Shown piece by piece: positions 33,097 through 44,299 of a stretch of 64,000 bases of DNA. Every line of letters begins with the position of its first letter. Within the stretch, counting starts at the first letter, position 1. This stretch comes from Dryomyza anilis. Lineage: Eukaryota; Arthropoda; Insecta; Diptera; Dryomyzidae. The position numbers and the translations under genes were made by a program. Below the pieces are notes generated by a model that was not told the DNA's origin, ran no database searches, and saw only the letters and a list, made by a program, of their open reading frames with translations. The DNA is taken from the NCBI GenBank assembly GCA_951804985.1, contig OX638132.1, forward strand, positions 102,476,026-102,540,025, read 5' to 3'.

Positions 33097-34547
33097 CTTC
33101 ACTGAAACAAATATTTACCTAATTGAAGTAAAATGGCTCAATACATCCAGACAAAAAAAATCCCTCAAATCCCAATAAAATTGGTCAATAGCACAATTTT
33201 ACGGAAACACAAATTTCTTTTATTTGAATAAAAGAATAGTTGATTTAAAGAAATTTTTCTTTGATTACAAGAAAAATGGGCTTGATTTAAAGAAATATAT
33301 TCTATGGAGCTAAATCATTCCCACATTTACTTGAAATAGGTAAATTGTTTTTTTGGTTGCTTAAGTAAACCTCAATAATCCCGAATGGAAATTGGTTATA
33401 CGTTGAAGACAGATTCGAATACTCTAATCAAACGAATATTTTCAGTTATTCGATTTCATCTTTAAATGGAAAATTCGAACAATACATTTTTTGTATTTTA
33501 AATTATTTCGAATTCATTTATAGAATGGAAGTTATTGAATTTCAATTTAATACAGACTATTTGTATTTTGAAACGAACGACGAAATTATTTGACGTTAAA
33601 ATTTCGTCACATATTTGTTATTTTCTGCTTTCGACAAGAGACAATCCATAGTATAGCCATTTAAGTTTAAGCCTACACGCATAGAAATATATTGTTACAT
33701 CCGACAATAAAATAACAATAGGCATATTCAAAATGGATCCCATTATATTATTGTTATTTTATAGTCGGTTTTAAAAATTGGATTGTGAATTTTCGAAATT
33801 CATTTGATTGTTGATTGTAATAATTGCTATTGACAATTTTAAATATAATGAAATTTTCATTTTATTATTAAATAAACAAAAAAACAAAAAAAACATTATT
33901 TTTATATACATGTTTTATATTTTATTTAATTAGTATATTAAAAAAAAACATGAAAGGAGGGCACAAATCTCCTATAACAAGCCCTCTTCACACAAAAAAA
34001 TATTAGCTTGTCGTTCAGTTGTTTCATCGAATATTCATTTGCATCTACCAAATGTAGTCAGCCTCAACTGGAATTCATTTATGGTAAACAATAGTATGAA
34101 GCGTAACCAACTATTAGTTGAAGCAACTGCAACATTGATTGGGGAAACAAACTTTTTATCAATTTTCAACTTTTTTATTTCCATTGATACGGCAACTAAA
34201 TTCAAAATGAGACATAACCAATATTTAGTTGACTTAACAGATAGTTAGTTATAATAGGTTGTAGCAACCAATATTTATTTGATTCAACGGCGAAATCAGT
34301 TGTCTTGTATGAAAGCAATGCCAAAGCAGGACAACATCAGTCGCACACGCTTCAAATTGTTCACTCTTTTTTTGTGTGCTACGGACAGCGCGTGCCACGT
34401 GTAAAACAAAATTTGGAATTGTTTTATGACTTGTTGGTGTTTTCTGTTCAGTTTTTTAATGCACAAATACACTTTCTTCCACAAGAGACATACTATTCTA
34501 CAGAGTACTTGCTATTGTGTTTCTATATGTTGTATTTATATATGCAG
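33097..34547. other. Repeat-derived AT-rich stretch
   Basis: 33150-33200 shares AAATCCCAATAAAATTGGTCAAT with the 26820/34612 element family. 34010-34300 has CAACTNTTAGTTGAAGCAACT-like blocks that recur inverted at 34920-35040, so an older palindrome may enclose the elements between them. No gene recognised. Confidence 0.35.
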
Positions 34548-34888
34548 CCCTAGCGCTCCAACGTGTTGCAAACATGAAGTCAGCAGCACAACAAACCATC
34601 GAACCCAGAAAAAAATTCCTTCAAATCCCATTAAAAGTGGTCAATGGGGCAATTATTGATTTAATAGTATACAAAAAAATAAATCTTTTCATATAAACTC
34701 AATGTCATTGTATTTTCTAGTATTTAATGGTATTCTCCGATTAAAATAATAATTTATCCTATTGACTATTTTTAATAGTAAAAAACTATTATTTATATAG
34801 TATTTTTTTTCTGGGTGCGGCCATTTCCGATCTCGGGAACGCTGTTGTGATGCTGACTTCGTGTTTGCAACACGTTGGAGCACTAGGG
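34548..34888. mobile_element. Inverted-repeat element with CCCTAG ends, hosting a second element
   Basis: CCCTAGCGCTCCAACGTGTT at the left is matched by the inverse of AACACGTTGGAGCACTAGGG at the right, and the arms run about 45 bp to GCAGCACAACA/TGTTGTGATGC. The element at 34612-34817 sits inside it and is the younger insertion. Confidence 0.7.
34612..34817. mobile_element. Short inverted-repeat element, copy 2
   Basis: The same family as 26820-27039 in the opposite orientation: AACCCAGAAAAAAATTCC at the left, TTTTTTTTCTGGGTG at the right. Confidence 0.65.
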
Positions 34889-35210
34889 TTAGGTAAAATG
34901 GCCGAGTTCTTATAATTAAATTGGCTACCACAACTAAACAAATTGGTTGTGTCAATTGTATTCATTAGTTGTGTGAACTGATACGCGTTGTTGCTACAAC
35001 TGAATCAGTCGAATGTTGACAGAACTAATTAGATCGGTTGGCAAAAAAACACGGTTCTTCCATTTGCCGCGTGTCGTTCCAATAGCGTATCTAAAATAAA
35101 TACTATAAAACTAAAGAAATTTATATATATATTTATTAATTTTATTTGTAATTTACAATTTTTGAGACAATTTGCTTGAATTTATTTTAAAATATTGGGG
35201 GTGTATTTCT

Positions 35211-35600
35211 TTATTCGTTCTGAACGTTCAGAATATTCCGTTTTAAATATTTCTATTACTTTATTTATTCCGAACGTTCTGGCTTATCCGAATTCTGTTA
35301 CTTTATTCAAAACAGAACGTATTCTGTTTATTCCGAGTTCAATCGTAGAATACACAGAATAAAACTGTCAACTTAGATACTATTTACACAAATACACACC
35401 CTGCGTGTACTACTTTATTCGTTCTGAACGTTCAAAATATTTTGTTTTAAAAATTTCTATTTATTTATTTATTCCGAACGTTCTGGCTTATCCGAATTAC
35501 GTTACTTTATTCGAAGCAGAACGTTCAGAACGCATTCTGTTTATTCTGAGTTCAATCATAGAATACACAGAATAAAACTGTCAAATTAGAAATTATTTAC
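35211..35600. repeat. 204-bp tandem duplication
   Basis: Two copies starting TTATTCGTTCTGAACGTTCA at 35211 and 35415, both continuing with TTTATTCCGAACGTTCTGGC and AGAATACACAGAATAAAACT. Each copy also contains internal GAACGTTC palindromes. Confidence 0.8.
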
Positions 35601-36857
35601 ACAAATTAAATTTATTATTTTAATGAAGTCGCGTCTGTCGCGAACTGCATATTGCGAGGACATATTTACAAGATTGTGACATTGCAAAATGCAAGTTTGG
35701 TACTGCACTTTTTAATCAGTATGTACGGAACCTCTTTGATTAAGAAAAATATGTGAAATGATGAAATGTATTTAGTTTTTTGAAGAGTTTTGAAAGAAAA
35801 ATCCAGTTATGACATTTTTAACGGAGTCGGTAGTGCTTATTCAACGAATTAAACAGGGTGACCAAATATTTGAAGAAATTCTTGACGATGAATACCGGGC
35901 GACTCTTAAAATTTTGACAAAAAAAAAATTTCGTCCAGTACGCATTATTGTTGTGAATTCATTCATTGTGAATTTGTTTATCAATTTTATAGTTTGTTCT
36001 CAAACCACAAGAAAATTCGATGTGGACTTTTAAAGTTTTAAAATACAAAGTGGACAAAAATGAAACAAAAAAAACCAAGTTGTACAAAAAATTTAAATTA
36101 AAACAAAATTAATATTTTTTACAATATATTTTAATATATATTTTTATAATATTCAAATTTATCACTAACAATTAAATTATTCATTTTTTACTAAGAAAAT
36201 AATTTTTCATTTAAAATATATTATAACATTTTTCATTAAAAAATATATTTTTCAATAAGAATCAAATTATTCACTCAAATTAAATTTCTCTTTTAAATTT
36301 TTTTTTACTATAAATTTTAATATTCACTAAAAACCAAAATTTTCACTCAAAATTAAAATTTTTCAATTTTTTTTTATAACTAAAATTTTTTTTTTTACTA
36401 AAAATTTAATTTCTCACTAAAAATTTAACTTTGAGTGAAAAATGAAATATTTTAATAAAAATTGCTGCAACAAGCATAAGTTGGTGCAATTTTTGCATGT
36501 TTTGCCTGGTTGTTTTGTGCTTTTACTAAATTCGCATTTAGTTCATTGCACCAAATGATTTTATAGGCTTTGCTATGCAGAAATTGTGCAGAAGACCGCT
36601 GATGAGGAAGCTTGGCAGCTTCCGAAACAGCTGTACGGTCAGTCAGGAACTTTTTGTTTCTGTCAATTGTTATTTGTTTCACTCCCCAGTACATAGCACT
36701 TTGTATCTGTCAAGACCTTGAGCCCGCAAAAACAATATTTTTTCAAAAATTTAATATTTCATTAGAAATTAAATTTTCATACAAAATTAAATTCTTTACT
36801 AAAAATTCAATATTTTTCAAAGAATTATTTGGTATTTATTGTAATTGTTAAGTCCTG
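35601..36857. other. Gene-free AT-rich stretch with simple repeats
   Basis: 36130-36450 and 36740-36820 consist of loose TTTTCACTAAAAATT repeats like those in CCHa1 intron 2. 36460-36730 is less repetitive. No gene recognised. Confidence 0.35.
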
Positions 36858-37112
36858 TAGCCGCGGTAGCTCACTGGTTAGTACGTTGGACTGCGAGTCG
36901 AAACATCTTTTCATTGAAACATTTTTCTATACCGCGCTACCTCTCGGCAGTAAATGGCAAACGTACGAGAGAAAAACATTGCCTATATAAAGCTCTCACC
37001 CGCCGTTCGGATTCGGCAATATAACACGCACAGCTCAAAATGGTGAGAGAGCTCGGCCTAAGTTCTTATAGGACTGTAGTGAAAAACTATTATATATTAT
37101 TATATAGTATTA
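36858..37112 (+). mobile_element. tRNA-derived SINE, copy 4, lacking the B box
   Basis: Starts GTAGCCGCGGTAGCTCACTGG like the full copies. Sequence then jumps from ...CTGCGAGTCGAAA to CATCTTTTCAT, removing the segment with GGTTCAAGCC. About 35 bp around TAAACTGTAGGTCCC are missing as well. Without its B box this copy should be silent for pol III. Confidence 0.85.
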
Positions 37113-37670
37113 CAAGTCCGGCAATAATTAACAACTTTATAAAATCTTTAACAATCTTTGTATGAAAAACGATTAGTAGGCCATTAGCAAGTTAACAATT
37201 AACAAACTCTGATATGTGTTTATATTTAAACAAATACAATTTGTGTTATTAGAAAATGTGTATAGACTAAAAATAGTATTGGATTATCGAATACTTTTTT
37301 AAACATCTTCCCCAACAAATTACAATTATATTAAAATAAGATTATAAATTATAAAATGAAAATTAAGACACATTTTTTTCTGTACCATGTACTTGGTATC
37401 TGGAAAAAGTGCAGGTCTGACTAAAGATATTACAAATGTCAAATACATAATATTGAGTTCTTTTACAAAATTTTGAATAACCCTTTTAGTTATCTCTTAT
37501 ATTTTCGAAATGTTACGGAAAAGATGTCTTTTTGTAATACAATTTATTGCCATAATCTTTTTAAGCATGAAAAAGGCCAGTGTCATAACAGCATAAGAGG
37601 AAAAATTACAAACTTTTCATTATTCAACTAAACTAAAAAAAAAATTCGTAAACAGCCTTTGCCATTGATT
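37113..37670. other. Gene-free AT-rich stretch
   Basis: Nothing recognisable. Confidence 0.3.
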
Positions 37671-38022
37671 TATCAATTTCCAATAATGTGGCAACATCGC
37701 ATAGAACTCCGTCATGTTGGCTGCACTGAATGCCGAAACGAAAACAAAAAAAAAAAACAGCAACAACAAAGAAGAATTCGGTCTGACTTCGGATTCTAAT
37801 TGCTGGTGGAACGGGTCAATTTCTGGATTATTGCTGCTTTAATAACCAATAGAGTCCGTATACGGTGCGTATACTGAATAATTGCGGACGACGTCGTTTG
37901 TGGTGGACAAGAATTACAAACAGAACAAGCAAGAAGTAGCGAAGAGGAAGAAGCATTGTGGAAGTAGACAGAGCAGACGAAAGTTTGAGCGTTTTCCATT
38001 TGGCATTGTGGTTTTTTGGAAT

Positions 38023-38046
38023 ATGGCGTTAAGGTCGGATTACGAG
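38023..38046 (+). CDS. Possible first coding exon of an unidentified gene (MALRSDYE)
   Basis: The sequence from about 37680 to 38046 is less AT-rich and repeat-free, like a fly 5'UTR. It ends with ATG at 38023, eight codons (MALRSDYE) and then a strong donor GAG|GTGAGT at 38047. The splice would be phase 0. An in-frame ATG at 37882 would add 47 basic residues that look non-coding. No further exon was identified downstream in this window, so the rest of the gene may lie beyond a very long intron or outside. The protein is not recognised from eight residues. Confidence 0.35.
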
Positions 38047-39480
38047 GTGAGTCCGTGTATATATTATAGGTTTTTGCAATGATTAGGCCAAATAGAGTTT
38101 ATAATAAAAAGGCTAAAATTAATTAAAATTCAATTGTACGAATTTAGGGCGTGGTATTAAACTGTGTCGGTGTAAATCAAATTGGCAGGTGAAAATAGAC
38201 ACTTTTGTTGCTGTTGTTGTTGATCTGTATATATTTCTATTAATTATAAACAGAAGCAGGCACCAGGCGCTGCTGTGTCGTTTGTGTGTGTTTTGTAGTG
38301 AAGCAGCAGAGGCGACGCCCTTTTGACAAATAGCGCGCGGCAGAATCTACGAAACATTGCTGAAATCTAGAGCTACTTGTTAAAATCCACTGCATCAATC
38401 TTAGCCACCACGGGCTGCTGTTTGTTGCAGTCGCCAGCGATGCAGTTGTTTTAATTGTTCATTTTAATTACGACGTAACGACGCAGTAAACGTCGCAGTT
38501 ACAGTTGACGTCGTTGTCGCGCTGCCTCCGGCTGTCCGTCGGAGGAGACACATGATCAATAATCTTGGAAGTGGTTGCTGGAACTTCTGTTTCTTGTTTC
38601 GTCTGCGTCTTCTGGCTGCTGTTCATGCTGTTGGTTTTGTTTTGTTTCTTTGCTTTCGTTTTCTGTTTCGTTTGCTGTCGTTTTTGTCCGTCTATATATC
38701 TAGTTGTAGGTCGCATGGAGCTGGAGCTGTACAGTGTGGTGTCATGCGTCGTATTCGCTCTCTGAACAACCCTTAAAACTCTGCTGAGGGCGTTGCGCTG
38801 TCTGGAAACCATTCGAATAGAAAACAGCTGCCATTAGCACACCAACGATGTTATATAACAGCAGGTTGCGTGCGTTCCAACGGACACTGTGCTGGAATCC
38901 AGTCGCTGCTGTATCCATCGCCATTTCGTCGACATTCCATGCAGCATGGAAATGTGTCGCTGTCACTGCTGCCAAAGGGTGTCATTGGGGCGCGTCACTA
39001 ACTAATTAAACATGTTACCAAAGTTATATGCTTCAAAAGGTCTATTACAACATTTTTAGATTCGCTTTTTTCGACTTTTACGAGCCGCTGTATTTAAGGC
39101 AAATTTATTTTATTTATGAAATTCTAATTCTGTTCAGGTCTTATTGAAGAGCTATACATAATTTTTTGTTTTGATATAATTGTTATATCCTTTTTTTCCT
39201 GTTGTGCATAAAATTTCTAAGATTCTTCTCTTTCATTTGATACCAATTTTCAAAATTTGTAATTTTTTGAAATTCTTTAACAAGGAAACAGGATCTCGAA
39301 ATGATTAACTAAAAACGCGATTTCACTCCATTTGGTCTCTAGTTTCAGCCCTTTATCATTTGGATTATGATTAATATATACTGTCGGAAATGTTGATGAA
39401 CAAAAGTTGAAAGTTCGAGTACTCAAAAATCGACAAAATTGGTATCATCGTCTTCGTGAAACTACCGACCTACTTTCAAA
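38047..39480. other. Non-coding region with a less AT-rich block
   Basis: 38260-39000 is the least AT-rich part of the neighbourhood, and it has open frames on both strands without protein-like sequence. If the exon at 38023 is real, this is early intron and a likely place for enhancers. 39000-39480 is plain AT-rich. Confidence 0.3.
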
Positions 39481-39489
39481 CATTCTAAC

Positions 39490-39617
39490 TGCCTCTTTCT
39501 GTATTTCGAAACAAAAGACTATTAGACGAAAGTGAAGCAAAAAAGTTCAAAAAATGTGTGACGTAATTTTGACGTAAAATTTTCGTTTCGCCGTTTGTTT
39601 CGAAATACAGAAGGAGT
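39490..39617. repeat. Short fold-back repeat
   Basis: CTTTCTGTATTTCGAAACAAA near 39495 is matched by the inverse TTTGTTTCGAAATACAGAAGG near 39595, giving about 20-bp arms around an 80-bp loop. Confidence 0.55.
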
Positions 39618-39837
39618 GTATAAGAAATATTTGTTCATGACAACATGTTTTTGGGAGTAATTAGGGTAAACATTCATAGAAAATTTTGATCATTTTCGCT
39701 TTCATCAACATAATTTATACAATACCGCTTTTACAGCCGATTAATCCTTTTATTTATATGGTAAGTGGGCGTGACTGTTGTCCAATGACGTCCACTTTAC
39801 CAATTTTTCGACTTTTGTTTACCTAGAACTGGATTTC

Positions 39838-39915
39838 GTGCCACAGTGCACTGCATTACCGACAAAATTTAGTTTAGTTTCAAATTTAGACAACCTCGCA
39901 CACACGCTTAAAATC
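39838..39915. repeat. End fragment of the 40537-40786 element family
   Basis: Shares CACTGCATTACCGACAAAATTTAGTTTAG and CTCGCACACACGCTTAA with the right end of that element. Confidence 0.6.
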
Positions 39916-40327
39916 AACATTTTTTTAATCATGAAAATGTACTGAAAAAATACTATTTTATTTGAACGTATGCATGACTGTTGTGTATTTTCTCATGTTG
40001 TTATTGTGCGTCAAACGTTTAGCTTTTGTTCAAAACTTATTAGCATCTTATTCTTGAAGTCATTGTATTGCCTTTTTTTTCGTCGAAACGCAAACAATTA
40101 AAGATATACAAAAAAAAAAATCCCCGTTTAAGACGAAATCACTACATACGTCGTTATTTAAACGTCATTCATATTTGCATAAATATTTGATTAATTAATT
40201 AGAAAAAGCGTCATTTAATGTACAGAATATAATTATTAAAACTAGAATATAATGTTTTTGTCGTAATATATAAAAAAAACTACTCAATCTGATTCATTTC
40301 AGAATGTAACAAAATCAAAAAGCTAAC

Positions 40328-41038
40328 TAGGGCTGTCACAATCACGATTAATCAATAATTCGATTAATCGTATTTTTCAATTAACCGAAAATACGATTAA
40401 TCGGTTAATTATAATCGATTTCGTTTAATCGGTTAATTATAAGAAATCAAATAATTTTTATTTGAGAACATAGAAATTGCTGTCTACAAAAATATACAAA
40501 CAAAAATTTTGTTTTTATTTAAAAAAATATTTAATTTAGGGAATGTGCGAGTTCGACTAAATTGCTGTCTAAACTAAATTGTACGATTTTTTATTCGACC
40601 GCCATTCGGTAACCGGTAATTGTTGAAAGTCTCTAATAAATCGATTATCACATGTTTTTTTTTGCTGTCTTTCAATTTAGTTCAATTTAATTTGCTCGAA
40701 AATTTGCTAAATTAAAAAGTTCAACACTGCATTACCGACAAAATTTAGTTTAGTCAGCAATTTAGTCGAACTCGCACACACCCTTAATATCCAAATGCAA
40801 AATTAGATGCGTAGCAAGTAGATTGTCGTTATTTATACTCATGCCAAAAACAATTAATCGTATTTCAATTAATCATATTTCTGATTAACCGATTAATCGT
40901 TATTTTGATTAATCACAAAAGCTGATTAACCGATTAATCGTATTTTCGGTTAATCAAGAAATACGGTTAATCGAATAATTGATTAATCGTGATTACGATT
41001 AATCAGACCCAAGTAAAACGATTAATCGCACAGCCCTA
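40328..41038. mobile_element. hAT-like element with TAGGGCTGT ends and GATTAATCG arrays
   Basis: The ends TAGGGCTGTCAC and GCACAGCCCTA are the typical terminal repeats of a large hAT group. The flanks do not show a matching 8-mer (AAGCTAAC against CGTCCCAG), so the target duplication is lost or the border slightly misplaced. The interior consists of CGATTAATCG repeats in both orientations and hosts a second element at 40537-40786. Confidence 0.65.
40537..40786. mobile_element. Nested inverted-repeat element (TGTGCGAGTTCGAC ends)
   Basis: The left end TTAGGGAATGTGCGAG and the right end CTCGCACACACCCTTAA are inverted repeats. Further in, ACTAAATTGCTGTCTAAACT pairs with AGTTTAGTCAGCAATTTAGT. 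About 250 bp, non-coding, inserted in the 40328-41038 element. Confidence 0.65.
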
Positions 41039-41389
41039 CGTCCCAGCAAAAAAGGTAACTGGTAACTAACCGGTTAGGTAACTGATAATTGCAGGTTATT
41101 CTGCCGGTTACCTTTGTTCTACCATCGGGAGAAAGGTAACCGGCTGTTTCCTATCTGCGCGAAGTACATGTGACAAGACATCCCTTTCTAACTAAAGCAT
41201 TGCGCCCACTTAAAAATAATCTTGTTGTCTCTTTTGCACCTCTTGTTATTTTTATGTCACATTGCCAGACCAAAAAAATATTCTACAGAAAAATAAAACA
41301 GTATTGCCATAATAACTTTTTTCATATATATTTTTATTTAGTATACTAAATTAAACAATTGTTTTAAAAAGTAATTAAATTAATAAAAA

Positions 41390-41843
41390 TCATAACATAA
41401 TGTCCACATCGTCGTTAAAGACGCCTTTCTGATCCTTATTGTACATTTTTTTCACGAATTTCCAGTTGTGTCGCTGGAGATAAGGACCAGTGTGCGACCT
41501 TCGCAGCTCATCTTCTGGGCACTGTACGAAACGTGTATGAGCGCCGGTGCATCATAAACACGTGAAGCTTGATAATTTGATTTTCTCCTTCTTGAAGCAC
41601 TTAATTATTTTGTTGCTCAGATCTTAATAAGTTGTCATTTCCTGAATTTTCAAAGTGTCCTATGACAGAAGTTTATGATCAATGTAGTAGTAATATTTTT
41701 GCAGACCACGTACTTGGCCAATGTGTTGTCCTGCATCCAGCGCCTGATTCTTGCTTATGTCTAGTGAAGAAATTTGCATCCAGACACTCCAGCGGCGCGG
41801 TGTGCATTGGAAGACTGCACGAATGTGCGCCAATGCGCTCGAT
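41390..41843 (-). pseudogene. Decayed coding segment of unknown origin
   Basis: Read leftwards, about 41548-41393 codes a plausible 50-residue stretch containing RFVQCPEDELRRSHTG, YLQRHNWKFVKKMYNKDQ and GVFNDDV before a stop. The same frame continues upstream with coding-like residues (KIIKCFKKEKIKLSSFTC) but meets three premature stops (TGA, TAA, TAG). Further upstream, protein-like residues appear in other frames (RRWMQDNTLAKYVVCKN, LECLDANFFTRHKQ), which implies frameshifts. It could be a dead host-gene copy or a transposon protein; I do not recognise the family. Confidence 0.4.
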
Positions 41844-41899
41844 GTGTGTCACGAATTTAAATTTTGACTATTTTTTATTATTTAACAATTGTTAAAATC

Positions 41900-42187
41900 A
41901 CTTTAATTCTTTTTCCTTTATTTTCTTTGGCTTTTACCTACTATTCAACAAGACATTTTGTTTTGATGGAAAACATAAACAAAAATCAAACCTATTGCTA
42001 TCCCTTTTTAACATATGACGTTGGAAGAAAGTCTGCTTCCGATGTGTTTGTGAACATGCACATTTCTTTGATAATGTGCAAACCAGTTCGAAATATCGAT
42101 GACTATCGGTTAGCGATTTTTAGCTGGGGTTATACATAATCTCTACAGTCTCCTAACAGCATCAAATTGCCATTTATTTGTTTTTCA
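41900..42187. other. AT-rich stretch
   Basis: A 91-codon frame on the + strand spans 41864-42139 but has no recognisable features. Nothing else seen. Confidence 0.25.
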
Positions 42188-42287
42188 TCTATATATATAA
42201 AAGAACAAGTCCTGTTTGACCGATCAACGCCTAGACCAAACTCTTAGACCTAGGAACAGGGTGTTCATCTCTCAAAGTAGGCGCGCA
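42188..42287 (+). mobile_element. Possible 5' end of a Helentron-type element
   Basis: TCTATATATATAAAAG followed by a CTGTTTGACCGATC block resembles the start of non-autonomous Helentrons (DINE-1-like). It is cut off after about 100 bp by the fold-back element that follows. Confidence 0.4.
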
Positions 42288-42510
42288 TTTCTCTTCAGTA
42301 AGGTTTGCCATTTCATGATGGAAAGATATACGAATTTTAATTTCGGTAGTAAATTTTAATAATTTCGACTCGTTGTTGGCTCGTATATCTTTCCATCATA
42401 AAATGGCAAACCTTACTGAAGAGAAATGTCAAAAGAGCGGCAAGAAATATGGCGTCGTTAGCTGTCACTGTCGCTCTACTTTTGTAGCGCTCTTATTGAA
42501 AAACCCTTTA
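42288..42510. mobile_element. Fold-back MITE of mariner-like family, copy 2 (left-truncated)
   Basis: The left arm starts at CATTTCTCTTCAGTAAGG, so it lacks the outer 60 bp. The right arm is complete to GTAGCGCTCTTATTGAAAAACCC. The centre holds the same TTTCGGTAGTAAATTTTAAT block as the other copies. Confidence 0.75.
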
Positions 42511-44280
42511 TTAACACGCGGAAGTAGAACATTTATTTTATCTCTATTTTTTAGCTTATCCGAAATATCTACAATTATCTGTAGTTACAGACATATTTTC
42601 GTATTATAAGACTACAACCTTAAACTTTGCAAACGTTGCTTATCAACGCGTTTTATCTTAAACCAAAGCCAACAAAGTAATAAAATCTAACTTAAAAAAT
42701 TCTTTAATGACGACGATTTTTTTTGCAAATCATCTGTCAATATAAACTGCACAGACAGTTGAGCATTCCCCACACTGAGTGGGTGACTTATCTAATGGGA
42801 GACGAACAATTTAATTTTCTAAAATATCAAATATTTCAAAAAAAATAAAAAAAAAACTGTCAAGAAATAGCTGGTCGGTCGGTCTGCTATATTTGACAGC
42901 TGTATTAAGATTTGCTTTAGAGACGCACGATATACTACTGATCCGTGCATGTGTTAATTTCTGTTGATAGGTGTTATTTGCGTATTTTTCGAAAACTTAA
43001 GTGGTGCCAACGAAGTACTGGAAAAAACCAGAAAATCTCAACAATCGACAAATTAAGTTTTCAATTGAGTGATATCTATCTAATCTAATACAGACAGAGC
43101 CAGCAGAAGCAGTAGGTACAAAGGCAAAACAACAAATTATAATGTAGCTGTTACTATTGCAAAATGTGTAGAGTAGTGTACCCTGTATTTAGTTAGTATA
43201 GTTTTATGCAAATATCTTGTTTCCCAAACGTTTGTTTAACATCTATGTGTTTTGCATGCTTGCCACAATGGCTCCTTGAAACGCTATCCTTTGCAACATA
43301 TTTGACTGACGCAACCGCAGGGATTTAGCTACAGTCCAAAGAGTAGTTAATTGTTTTCTCAGCGGACCTTTAAAATGTATCTTTTTTCATCAATTAGCCA
43401 CATATATTAGTTGCTCTAACTATAATTAAAGTGTAACGAGGTTAGACTATTTCTCAAGTACTTTATCCGCAAATTTTTGCTGATATTTATATTTTTTTAT
43501 TTATTTATTTTTCTGCACTTGAGAACATGTTGTACAATCGATTGTCGTCGTCCGTCGTTGTCGTATACTTCGTCTTTTTGTGGTCGAGTGCTGAGATAAA
43601 AAAACTTCAATGCGATTAAATCACGCCACGATAACAAATTCACGTAATCGTGGTATGTAGTACTGAAAGTTGAGGGAGTTTGTTTAAGTAGCCTCGAATT
43701 TATACTTTTCAACAAACTCGTATTTGTTTAGTAAATCAGTCTAAACAGTCTGCCAGCCAACTTCCTCTCCCACGGCAACTCATAAAATGCTTATCGAAAT
43801 CAATAAGGTTTTATTTTTCACTACATTTGTTTGAAAAACCTCTCATTGATTGCATAATATTGGCCATAATGATGACAATCTCTAGCAGTATTTTTTAGTT
43901 TTATGAACTAAAAGTAGCTGCTTGTTTTTTTGCGTATAAAATTCAATCACGTTTCTATTGATTTATGACAGCTAAACTGTATGGCATAATTGCAAGTAAT
44001 TTTAGTATATAATAAAATAATAAAAAATATACAAAAAAAAACACTCACAAAATTGTTTAGATTTGCAAAAATGCCAACGAAACGTTGTGCAAAACACAAC
44101 ATTTAAATAAATAAAACAATAAATTTGACACAGTCATATTTATCATATTTCAAATTTATTTAAGATACTCTTTTATTATATATTTTATAATCTGTATTCC
44201 TAGTAGACATTTTGTGATATAAGGGAATATATTATGAGCTTTTATCGAAGATTAGGCATATCATTTCTAATAAGTGTTGA
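42511..44280. other. Gene-free stretch
   Basis: Mixed AT-rich sequence. 42880-43700 is somewhat less AT-rich and repeat-poor. No exon-like frame with splice signals was recognised. Confidence 0.3.
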
Positions 44281-44299
44281 GCATAAAAATTGCATCGAC

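Noticed and set aside
38468..38975. Overlapping frames on both strands (up to 114 codons)
   Set aside because: Composition-driven in a less AT-rich block; neither strand shows a domain or conserved pattern.
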